From NCBI GenBank assembly GCA_035518815.1, contig DATIXG010000022.1, forward strand, positions 1 through 43,885: 43,885 nucleotides of DNA. The letters are read 5' to 3'. The notes under the pieces were generated by a model that was not told where the DNA came from, ran no database searches, and saw only the letters and a program-made list of their open reading frames with translations. The position numbers and the translations under genes are program-made. Origin of the DNA: AG25 sp035518815 (GTDB lineage Bacteria; Gemmatimonadota; Gemmatimonadetes; Gemmatimonadales; GWC2-71-9). This document shows, one piece after another, positions 16,006-23,577 of this stretch (position 1 is the first letter of the stretch; each line of letters starts with the position of its first letter).

Positions 16006-17988
16006 ATGTCCCCGCGCTCGATCCGACCCCTGCCTCGATGGCTCCGCATCGCCGTACCGGTCGCCATCCTCGCGATCATCGTGCTCAGCCTCGGCACGGT
16101 GGGGTTCGTCGAGTACTCGAGTCAGTCGAGCTTCTGCAAGAGCTGCCACATCATGGAGCCCTACTACCAGTCGTGGGCTACGTCCTCGCACCGCGATTTT
16201 GCCTGCATCGAGTGCCACATCGCGCCCGGGGTCAAGTCGTACGCCATGACCAAGCTCCAGGCCGCCAACATGGTCGTGAAGTACTTCACGGGCGCCGCGG
16301 GCACGCGACCCTGGGCCGAGATCGAGGATGCCTCGTGCCTGCGCGCCGGCTGCCACTCCGAGCGGTTGATCGAGGGACTCGTCGAATACAAAGGCGTCCG
16401 GTTCGACCACACGGAGCACCTGGGGGAGCTCCGGCACGGCATCCAGCTGCGCTGCACCAGCTGTCACTCACAAATCGTGCAGGGCAGCCACATCGCCGTC
16501 ACCGAAGGGACGTGCTTTCTCTGCCACTTCAAGGGCCGGTCCGCTGGCCTGCCGGTGGCGGGATGCACGGGCTGCCATCCCACGCCGCCTCGCGTGGTCT
16601 CGCCGGCCGGGTACACGGTGGACCACGCGCAGTACGTCAGGGATCGGATCGACTGCCTGTCGTGCCACAGCGAAGTGACTACGGGCACGGGGACGGCCGA
16701 GCTGTCGCGATGCGTCAGCTGCCACAACGAGCCCGAACGCCTGGCGGAGTTCAAGAATCCCAAGCGGCTGCACGAGGTGCACGTCGCCGACCACGATATC
16801 GCGTGCATTCAGTGCCACACGCCGATCGACCATCGGGTCGTCTCCCTGGCGAGTACCGTCGAGCTCGATTGCAAGAGCTGTCATGCCAACGTGCACGACG
16901 CGCAGCGCCGGCTCTACGCGGGGTTCGGGGGCCACGGCGTCGCCGACGCGCCGAGCTCGATGTTCATGGCGCGCGTGTCGTGCCTCGGCTGCCATGCCGA
17001 GCCGACGCAGTTCAAGGGACATGAGAACGTCCGGCTCGCGGGCGAGGCGTCTTGTCTCGCGTGTCACGGGGTTCGGTTCGCGAACATGCTGCCCGCCTGG
17101 CAGCGCGACATCACCGGGAAGGTGGACCGGGTCGCGGCGGTGGTCGACAAGGCGCGCGAGGCCGTGAGCGCCGTCCCCATGCGCCAGCGCGCCACCGCCG
17201 ATAGCCTCGTGCGTCTGGCCGAGGACAATGTGCAGCTCGTGCGCGTGGGCAAGGGAGCCCACAACGTCCTGTACACCGACGGGCTGCTGCGGGCATCGCT
17301 CGCGCTCGTGCGGGAGGCGAGCCAGCGCGGCGCGCTGCCCTACAGCGCTCCGGCGGTGAATCTCGGGCCACCGCTCAGCGACAACACCTGCCTGCAGTGT
17401 CATCTGGGGGTCCGCTGGCAGGGCGGCACGTTTCAGGGAAGGCCTTTCAGCCACGCGCCGCACGTCGCCCGCGCCGCCCTACAGTGCAGCGAGTGCCACA
17501 CGAGCCTGGACCAGCATGGCGGTATCACGCTCACCTCCCGGGCGAGCTGTGATGCCTGCCACCATCCGCTGATCGCCGTCGAGAACTGCGCTCGCTGCCA
17601 CGCAGGCCCCGCCGGCGTGCCCCAGGTGCAGTTCACCTTGTCCACGGGCGAGTTCTCTCACCGGGCGCATGCCGCCGCCAACCTCGCGTGCTCCGCCTGC
17701 CACACGCCGCCCGTGATGGACGCGAAGGACCTCCGGTGCGACAACTGCCACGAGCCTCACCACCAGCCCGACCGGACCTGCCTCGATTGCCACAAGGGCG
17801 GCGCGCTCAGCCGGCACACACGCGCAGCGCACGTCGCCTGCGCGCAGTGTCATGCGTCGGTACCGGGCTTGAATCACTGGTCCCGGCAAGTGTGCACGGC
17901 GTGTCACGCTGAGAAAGTGAATCACTACCCCGACCAGCAATGCGACGTGTGCCACATGGTCCCGCCGATGGGAGAGCCACAATCATGA
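16006..17988 (+). CDS. NapC/NirT-type multiheme cytochrome c with 22 heme sites
   Basis: A 660-residue protein with an uncleaved N-terminal membrane helix (about 13-34) followed by a NapC/NirT-like start, FCKSCHIMEPYYQSWATSSH and ACIECHIAPG, which in that family forms a quinol-oxidising site. It has 21 CXXCH sites plus one CX4CH (CLRAGCH, third site), much more than the four of NapC. A heme-free helical linker (about 355-461, including GKGAHNVLYTDGLL) divides it into a 12-heme N-terminal and a 10-heme C-terminal lobe. In layout it resembles Geobacter ImcH, only larger. It starts 3 bases after the preceding stop and overlaps the next gene (ATGA). Role inferred: quinol oxidation and long-range periplasmic electron transfer. 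Confidence 0.9.
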   Translation: MSPRSIRPLPRWLRIAVPVAILAIIVLSLGTVGFVEYSSQSSFCKSCHIMEPYYQSWATSSHRDFACIECHIAPGVKSYAMTKLQAANMVVKYFTGAAGTRPWAEIEDASCLRAGCHSERLIEGLVEYKGVRFDHTEHLGELRHGIQLRCTSCHSQIVQGSHIAVTEGTCFLCHFKGRSAGLPVAGCTGCHPTPPRVVSPAGYTVDHAQYVRDRIDCLSCHSEVTTGTGTAELSRCVSCHNEPERLAEFKNPKRLHEVHVADHDIACIQCHTPIDHRVVSLASTVELDCKSCHANVHDAQRRLYAGFGGHGVADAPSSMFMARVSCLGCHAEPTQFKGHENVRLAGEASCLACHGVRFANMLPAWQRDITGKVDRVAAVVDKAREAVSAVPMRQRATADSLVRLAEDNVQLVRVGKGAHNVLYTDGLLRASLALVREASQRGALPYSAPAVNLGPPLSDNTCLQCHLGVRWQGGTFQGRPFSHAPHVARAALQCSECHTSLDQHGGITLTSRASCDACHHPLIAVENCARCHAGPAGVPQVQFTLSTGEFSHRAHAAANLACSACHTPPVMDAKDLRCDNCHEPHHQPDRTCLDCHKGGALSRHTRAAHVACAQCHASVPGLNHWSRQVCTACHAEKVNHYPDQQCDVCHMVPPMGEPQS

Positions 17989-19244
17989 GGCCGTTACGCG
18001 GCCTGGCTTGCTTGCTCCTCGCGCTCGGAGGCGCGGGGAGCCTCGCGGGTCAGGCGGCTCAGGTCGTGCAATGCGCGCGCTGCCACGCGAATCGGGACTT
18101 CCTCCTGGGCAAGGGCGCGACGTGGTTGCCCGACTCCGCGCTGTACGTGCCTCCCACGATCCTCGCGGGCACCGTCCACGCGAGCCTCAGGTGCGCCGAC
18201 TGCCACCGGGGCTTCGAGGCGGGCTTCCCGCATCGCGTGAGCGTGAAAGTCGTGCCGTGTGAGACGTGCCACGCCCGCGAAGGGCAGGATTGGACCGCCT
18301 CGAGCCATGCGGCCAATGCCCGGACGGCCGGCGATGCGCCGACGTGCGTCACCTGCCACGGGTCGCACGTCGTGCTGAGTGGCAAAGACCCGCGATCGCC
18401 GATCAACCGCTTCAGCATCGCGACCCTCTGCGGTCGGTGCCACGCCGACCGGCGCATCATCGGCAAGTATTTCGCGACACCCGCCAACGCCCCCGGGAGT
18501 ACCGCCGCGCAGGAGTTTCCGAAGAGCGTGCACGGGGCGGCTCTCACGCGCGACGGGCTCGTCGTCTCGGCCACGTGCACCGATTGCCACCGGGCGCACA
18601 AGGTGCTCCCTGCGAGCGACTCGGCGTCGTCGGTCAATCGCGCGAACATCCCGACCACGTGTGGCGCCTGTCACGCGGGCGTGACCCGGGTCTTCAACGC
18701 CTCGGCACACGGCACCGCGCGCGCCGCGGGCGCGCCAGACAGCGGCGCCTGGCGCCGGCCGGTTTGCAGCGATTGTCACTCCGCCCACGCAATCGTTCGC
18801 GCCGATCAGCCCCAGTGGCAGCTCGGCGTCGTCGAAGAATGCGGCACCTGTCACAAGCAGTTGTACGAGGCGTTCCTCGAGACGTATCACGGCAAGGTCG
18901 CGCGGCTGGGCTTCGGGCTCGCCGCGAAGTGCAGCGACTGTCACACGGCGCACAACATGCGCCCCGCGTCTGATCCGCAATCGTCGGTGTTCGCCGGCAA
19001 CCTGGCCGCGACGTGCCGGCAGTGTCACCCGGGAGCGGGTGCGCAGTTCGCCAAGTACTACGCTCACCCCGACCCCCGCGCGCGCACCAGGTATCCGCTG
19101 CTGTACTGGCCGTGGCTCCTCATGACTGCGCTGCTCGTGGGCGTGATGGGGTTCTTCGCCATCCACACCGGGCTCTGGCTCGTGCGCTCGGGCGTGGCGC
19201 GCGCGCGGGGCGAGCACGGAGCGAGCAAGGAGAACGGACCATGA
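17985..19244 (+). CDS. Eleven-heme membrane-anchored cytochrome c
   Basis: A 419-residue protein with a Sec signal (MRPLRGLACLLLALGGAGSL), eleven CXXCH sites (CARCH, CADCH, CETCH, CVTCH, CGRCH, CTDCH, CGACH, CSDCH, CGTCH, CSDCH, CRQCH) and a C-terminal membrane helix (LLYWPWLLMTALLVGVMGFF). The next gene, overlapping by 4 bases, encodes an FdnI/HydC-like diheme b protein. Together they match the two halves of Geobacter CbcL (multiheme c domain plus b domain) but split into two polypeptides. Likely role: acceptor of quinol electrons in the periplasm. Confidence 0.88.
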   Translation: MRPLRGLACLLLALGGAGSLAGQAAQVVQCARCHANRDFLLGKGATWLPDSALYVPPTILAGTVHASLRCADCHRGFEAGFPHRVSVKVVPCETCHAREGQDWTASSHAANARTAGDAPTCVTCHGSHVVLSGKDPRSPINRFSIATLCGRCHADRRIIGKYFATPANAPGSTAAQEFPKSVHGAALTRDGLVVSATCTDCHRAHKVLPASDSASSVNRANIPTTCGACHAGVTRVFNASAHGTARAAGAPDSGAWRRPVCSDCHSAHAIVRADQPQWQLGVVEECGTCHKQLYEAFLETYHGKVARLGFGLAAKCSDCHTAHNMRPASDPQSSVFAGNLAATCRQCHPGAGAQFAKYYAHPDPRARTRYPLLYWPWLLMTALLVGVMGFFAIHTGLWLVRSGVARARGEHGASKENGP

Positions 19245-20092
19245 CACCTCGGGCGCTGAACGCCGCGGACCGCGGCGCGGGCCCTTACCTGTGGCGGTTT
19301 TCGGGCTTCAACCGGACACTGCACGCGCTCGTGATCGTGTCGTTCCTGGGCCTCGTCGCCACCGGGCTGCCGCTGCATTTCTCCCACGCAGGGTGGGCCC
19401 GCCCGTTGATCGACCTGTTCGGAGGCGTCGCGGCCGCGGGCATGCTGCATCGGATCTGCGCGCTCATCACGTTCGGGTATTTCTTCGCGCACGTCGCATA
19501 CCTCGCGTACCAGCTCGCCACCCGCCCCGACCGCATGCGCCTGCTGTGGGGGCCCGACTCCATGGTGCCGCAGCTCAAGGACGTCCGCGACATCATCCAG
19601 ATGTTCAAGTGGTTCCTCGGCATGGGCGCGCGACCGCAGTTCGAGCGATTCAGTTACATGGAGAAGTTCGACTACTGGGCGGTGTTCTGGGGCGTGGCCA
19701 TCATCGGCACCTCCGGCCTGTTTCTCTGGTTCCCGACGTTCTTCGCCAGGTTCCTCCCGGGCTGGGTGTTCAACATCGCCACGATCATTCACGGCGACGA
19801 GGCGCTCCTTGCCACGTGCTTCATTTTCACGATCCACTTTTTCAACGTGCACATTCGTCCCGAGAAGTTCCCCATCGACACCGTCATCTTCACGGGGCGC
19901 GCAACCACGGAGTACATGCAGGAGGAGCACCCCCTCGAGTACGATCGCGCCCGTCGGGAAGGGCGGCTCGACGCTCGCGTCGCGCCCGCTCCCTCGCCCG
20001 CGGCGAATCGCTGGTCGGTCGTGCTGGGATTCGCCTCGTTCGGCCTTGGAGTCGTGCTGGTCATCCTCGTTTTCTGGGCGCTGCTCCACTGA
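19241..20092 (+). CDS. Diheme b-type cytochrome, b561/FdnI-like membrane subunit
   Basis: A 283-residue integral membrane protein with four central hydrophobic helices and a C-terminal fifth (VLGFASFGLGVVLVILVFW). Likely heme-b ligands: FNRTLHALVIV (helix 1), MLHRICALITFGYFFAHVAY (helix 2) and ATIIHGDEALLATCFIFTIHFFNVH (helix 4). The C-terminal RPEKFPID segment is typical of the membrane subunits that link quinone to periplasmic multiheme or dehydrogenase partners (formate dehydrogenase gamma, HydC, CbcL b domain). It is coupled to the eleven-heme gene upstream (ATGA), its probable partner. The stop shares bases with the proposed CTG start of the next gene. Confidence 0.88.
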   Translation: MTPRALNAADRGAGPYLWRFSGFNRTLHALVIVSFLGLVATGLPLHFSHAGWARPLIDLFGGVAAAGMLHRICALITFGYFFAHVAYLAYQLATRPDRMRLLWGPDSMVPQLKDVRDIIQMFKWFLGMGARPQFERFSYMEKFDYWAVFWGVAIIGTSGLFLWFPTFFARFLPGWVFNIATIIHGDEALLATCFIFTIHFFNVHIRPEKFPIDTVIFTGRATTEYMQEEHPLEYDRARREGRLDARVAPAPSPAANRWSVVLGFASFGLGVVLVILVFWALLH

Positions 20093-21597
20093 CGGCTATC
20101 CGACGCGCGGCGCTCGCCGCTCTGCTCGCTACGGGCGCGGTTCGCGTCGCCGCGGCGCAGGGATATCTGCTGCGGGTGGACTCGCGGGTACAGGCCGCTG
20201 CCTATCGCGGCGTGACGATCGACAGCGTGCCGGCGTCGGACACCATCACCGGTCCGAGCGGGGGACCGACGACGCGGGACGGCTACGCCGTGAGCTGCTT
20301 CCCGGGGAGCGCGTACTGCACGTTCTTCCGGCCGGGCCCCGAGGTGGACGGCGCCCCGGCGACGCTGGCAGCCGACCTGTCGGTGTGGGGGCTCGGCGTT
20401 CCAGGATTGGCGTTCCACGCCAAGGCGCGCGCCGGCACCACGCTCGGCGACCCGTGGCCCGGTACGGAGCCCGCGTTGCAGCTGCTCGAGGGCTATGCGC
20501 AGTACGCCATGCAACGCTTCACGGTCCAGCTCGGGCGCCAAACAGTCGCCTCGCGTCTGGGGTTCACGGGGTTCGACGGCGGCGCGGTCACGTTCCGCGG
20601 CGCAAACCAGCGGCTCGAGGTCCGGGCGTACGGGGGCTGGGGACTGTGGCGCGGCTCCGTGCTCCCCGTGACGAGCCCGGCCCTGAACCCGCTCAACGAG
20701 TTCCGGCCGCCGGAGCGGACGCTCGTGGCCGGCGGCGGCGCGGGTTGGACGTCGCCCCGCTTCGACCTGACAGTGCTTTACCAGCGGGAGGTGGACCCGA
20801 GCGTCGACTACTTCGCGTCCGAGCTCGCGGCCGTGACGGCCGTGGTGCGGGTCGTTCCCGGAGTCCAAGTCTCAGGCGGCGCGGACTACAACCTCGCCGA
20901 GGGATTGTGGGGGAGTGCGGAAGGGACACTCGCTTACGCGGCGCGGAACGGCCGGATCAACGCCAGCGCGACCGTGCGGCGCTACCGGCCGCGCTTCGAT
21001 CTCTGGACGATCTGGGGAGCGTTCTCCCCCGTTCCGTATACCGCGGTCGACGGATCATTCGCGGTGACACCGGTCCGCCCACTCCTGCTCCGCGCGACGG
21101 GTGAGTACTACACGTTCGCGAACACCGAGACGTCGACGCCTCTCGTGAACGTCGAAAGCCAGGGGTGGCGGTTCTCATGGGACGCGACCTACACGCCGAC
21201 GCCGCTGATCATGGTGCAGGGGGGCTACCGGGCCGACTTCGGCCCCGGCGCATCGTCGCGCGGGTTTGACGGCAGCGCCACTTACATGGTGGGGGAGCGC
21301 CTGGCAGTCGGAGTCCAGGGCAGCACCCTCGACCGGCCGCTCGAGCTTCGCTTCGACGAATCGTCGGTCGTCACCTACGGCGTCTCCGCTCGGTATCGGC
21401 CCGCGCCCCGCCTCCGGATCGAGCTCGACGCCAACCAGTACGTGGAAGATCGCAAGCGGCCGGACGCGGCCGCGTTCGACTGGGACCAGCTGCGGGTGAG
21501 CGCCCGCGTGGTCTTCTCGCTGGCGAGCCATGACGAGCTCCGAGGACTTCCGCCCGCGGTGCGGCAGATGCCGGCAGCGCCGAGAAGCGCTCCGTGA
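20089..21597 (+). CDS. Outer-membrane beta-barrel protein of the cytochrome cluster (probable CTG start)
   Basis: About 502 residues: a signal peptide (IRRAALAALLATGAVRVAAA before Gln) then repeated amphipathic beta-strands with many Tyr/Trp/Arg and Gly turns, ending in an aromatic/hydrophobic strand (LRVSARVVFSLA). This is the profile of an outer-membrane porin. No ATG, GTG or TTG lies in a position that would keep the signal peptide. The best candidate is CTG at 20089, forming a CTGA overlap with the upstream stop exactly like the ATGA/GTGA overlaps of its neighbours; ATC at 20098 is the alternative. Located next to the 16-heme gene, it may form a porin-cytochrome conduit (inference). It lacks the CXXC motif described for MtrB. 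Confidence 0.8.
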   Translation: MTAIRRAALAALLATGAVRVAAAQGYLLRVDSRVQAAAYRGVTIDSVPASDTITGPSGGPTTRDGYAVSCFPGSAYCTFFRPGPEVDGAPATLAADLSVWGLGVPGLAFHAKARAGTTLGDPWPGTEPALQLLEGYAQYAMQRFTVQLGRQTVASRLGFTGFDGGAVTFRGANQRLEVRAYGGWGLWRGSVLPVTSPALNPLNEFRPPERTLVAGGGAGWTSPRFDLTVLYQREVDPSVDYFASELAAVTAVVRVVPGVQVSGGADYNLAEGLWGSAEGTLAYAARNGRINASATVRRYRPRFDLWTIWGAFSPVPYTAVDGSFAVTPVRPLLLRATGEYYTFANTETSTPLVNVESQGWRFSWDATYTPTPLIMVQGGYRADFGPGASSRGFDGSATYMVGERLAVGVQGSTLDRPLELRFDESSVVTYGVSARYRPAPRLRIELDANQYVEDRKRPDAAAFDWDQLRVSARVVFSLASHDELRGLPPAVRQMPAAPRSAP

Positions 21598-23015
21598 GGC
21601 CACCGCTCGCGCCGGCTCTCATCGCGCTCGTGCTGCTCGGCCCCGGGGCCGCTGCCCAGCAACCGTCGCCACACTTCGATCACTACAAGCACCGGCAGCT
21701 GTTCCCGAGCTGCGCCACGTGCCACCGCGAGCCCGCTGAGGGTGAGGGGGCGCTGTACCCCGATCCCGCGGCGTGCGCCGGCTGCCACAACGGGACCGTG
21801 TTGCCGCAGGTCGTGTGGCGCCCGCCCGAGGGACCCCGCCGCACCAACCTGCGGTTCGACCACGCCCTCGTCGCCATGATGATCCCGGCAGGGCAGACCA
21901 AGCCCCCGACCTGCCTCGTGTGCCACGGACAGGAGGGGGGCGGGTGGATGGCCGTGCAGCGAGTGAACATGAAGCAGTGCCTCGGCTGTCACGGCGTCAC
22001 CACCGACCACCTCGCGGCGCCCGACACGCTGTGCGCGGTGTGTCACCTCGCCCTGCCGGAGGCACAGGCGCTCACGCGCGCGGACATCGCGACGTTTCCG
22101 GTGCCGCCGTCCCACAGCGAGGCCGGATGGGTGGGTGGTCACGGGCACGCGCGCGCGGCGACCACTGGAGGCGCGGCCGTGGCCGCGAGCTGCGCCACCT
22201 GTCACGCGCGCGATTTCTGCATGACCTGCCACGTCGACGCGCCGGACCGCCCGCCGATCCAGGCCCTCGCGCCCGATCCACGCTCGACCGCCATCGTGGT
22301 GCACCTCAAGGCACCGGCGTCGCATCAAGACGCGGCCTTTCTTTCGACCCATGGCGCCACGGCGCGTCGCGCACCCGCCGAATGCGCAACGTGTCATACG
22401 CAGGAGAGCTGCGTCACGTGTCACATGGGCACGGCGCGGGTGGCCGCCGCATTGCCGCGCCGCGGCTCCGGGCGCGGCGTGGGGGCCGTGATCACGCGCC
22501 GGCCTCCCGCATTTCACGGAGCGAGCTTCACCACCGGTCACAAGGAGATGGCCGCCGCGACGCCCGCGCTCTGCGCGGGCTGCCACGTGCGCGACGACTG
22601 TCTCACGTGCCACCGCCCCGACGCCGGGTCCGCGCCGGCGTACCATCCGGTCAATTTCCTCGCCCGGCATCCCGCGGCGGCCTACGCCCGCGAGACGTCG
22701 TGCAGCGACTGCCACAACGTGGCGGGCTTCTGCCAGACGTGTCACGCGTCCGCCGGCCTGGCGAGCTCCGGCCCGCTGCAGTCGAACTACCACGACGCCA
22801 ACCGCTCCTTCTCCGCGGGACACGGGCAGGCGGCGCGGCAGAGCCTCGAAACGTGCGTCGCCTGCCACGTCGAGCGCGACTGCCTGACGTGCCATTCGGC
22901 ACTCGGAGGACGGCGCTTCGACCCGCACGGGCCCGGGTTCGACGCCGAGCAGCTGAAGCGCAAGAACCCGCAGATGTGCACGGTGTGCCACGGGACCGCG
23001 ATTCCTACGCCGTGA
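21594..23015 (+). CDS. Sixteen-heme periplasmic cytochrome c with paired heme sites
   Basis: A 473-residue secreted cytochrome (Sec signal ending near AAAQQ, no lipobox, no C-terminal anchor). It has sixteen CXXCH sites. The first five are spread out. The next ten come as five close pairs: CATCHARDFCMTCH, CATCHTQESCVTCH, CAGCHVRDDCLTCH, CVACHVERDCLTCH (CX2CHX4CX2CH) and CSDCHNVAGFCQTCH (CX2CHX5CX2CH). Pairs are separated by about 50-70 residues containing FxxxHG-like His motifs, so this half arose by tandem repetition. Starts at a GTG overlapping the stop of the beta-barrel gene. Candidate periplasmic half of a porin-cytochrome conduit; family not named. Confidence 0.87.
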   Translation: MRPPLAPALIALVLLGPGAAAQQPSPHFDHYKHRQLFPSCATCHREPAEGEGALYPDPAACAGCHNGTVLPQVVWRPPEGPRRTNLRFDHALVAMMIPAGQTKPPTCLVCHGQEGGGWMAVQRVNMKQCLGCHGVTTDHLAAPDTLCAVCHLALPEAQALTRADIATFPVPPSHSEAGWVGGHGHARAATTGGAAVAASCATCHARDFCMTCHVDAPDRPPIQALAPDPRSTAIVVHLKAPASHQDAAFLSTHGATARRAPAECATCHTQESCVTCHMGTARVAAALPRRGSGRGVGAVITRRPPAFHGASFTTGHKEMAAATPALCAGCHVRDDCLTCHRPDAGSAPAYHPVNFLARHPAAAYARETSCSDCHNVAGFCQTCHASAGLASSGPLQSNYHDANRSFSAGHGQAARQSLETCVACHVERDCLTCHSALGGRRFDPHGPGFDAEQLKRKNPQMCTVCHGTAIPTP

Positions 23016-23043
23016 CGGCGGGGACAACAGGGAGAGCCGGGTC

Positions 23044-23574
23044 ATGACCGATGAACCGAGAGCTGTCATCAGCGCCGGGCGCCGCACGTTCCTGAAATGG
23101 GCGACGGGGCTCGGGAGCGTCTGCTCAGTCCTCTTGGCCGGGGTGCCGGCGCTGCGCGCGTTTCTTTCCCCGGCCTTCCGCAGGAAGGCAGAGGACGAGT
23201 GGCTGCGCGTGGGAGAGGTGGCCGCGCTCGCCGTCGGCGAGCCGGTGAAGATCGACTTCGTCAGCGAGGTGAAGGACGCCTGGGTCGAGACCCGCGTGTT
23301 GCGGAACGTCTGGCTCTATAGTGGCGACGGGGACAAGTTCACCGTCTACAGCGGGCGCTGCACGCACCTCGGCTGCTCCTACGGCTACGATGAGAAGGCG
23401 AAGCTCTTCCGCTGCCCCTGCCACAACGGCCTGTTCGACGTGAAGACGGGAGCCGTCCTGGGTGGGCCGCCGCCCCGGCCGCTCGATGCACTGGACGTGA
23501 AGGTCCAGGACGGCATTCTGTACGTCCGCTACGAGGATTTCCGTCTGGGCGTGCCTCAGAAGGTCGCTGTGTAG
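23044..23574 (+). CDS. qcrA: Rieske iron-sulfur protein, canonical
   Basis: A 176-residue Rieske subunit of a quinol:cytochrome c oxidoreductase. The Tat signal RRTFLKWATGLG plus membrane anchor is at residues 13-40. The cluster loops are intact: CTHLGC and CPCHNG, providing two Cys and two His ligands plus the disulfide Cys pair. GPPPRPLDAL is the Pro loop after the cluster. ATG at 23044 preceded by GGGAGAG. The cytochrome b-c gene follows after 3 bases. It serves as an internal reference against which the ligand-less paralogue at 13108-13575 can be read. Confidence 0.96.
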   Translation: MTDEPRAVISAGRRTFLKWATGLGSVCSVLLAGVPALRAFLSPAFRRKAEDEWLRVGEVAALAVGEPVKIDFVSEVKDAWVETRVLRNVWLYSGDGDKFTVYSGRCTHLGCSYGYDEKAKLFRCPCHNGLFDVKTGAVLGGPPPRPLDALDVKVQDGILYVRYEDFRLGVPQKVAV

Positions 23575-23577
23575 GAC

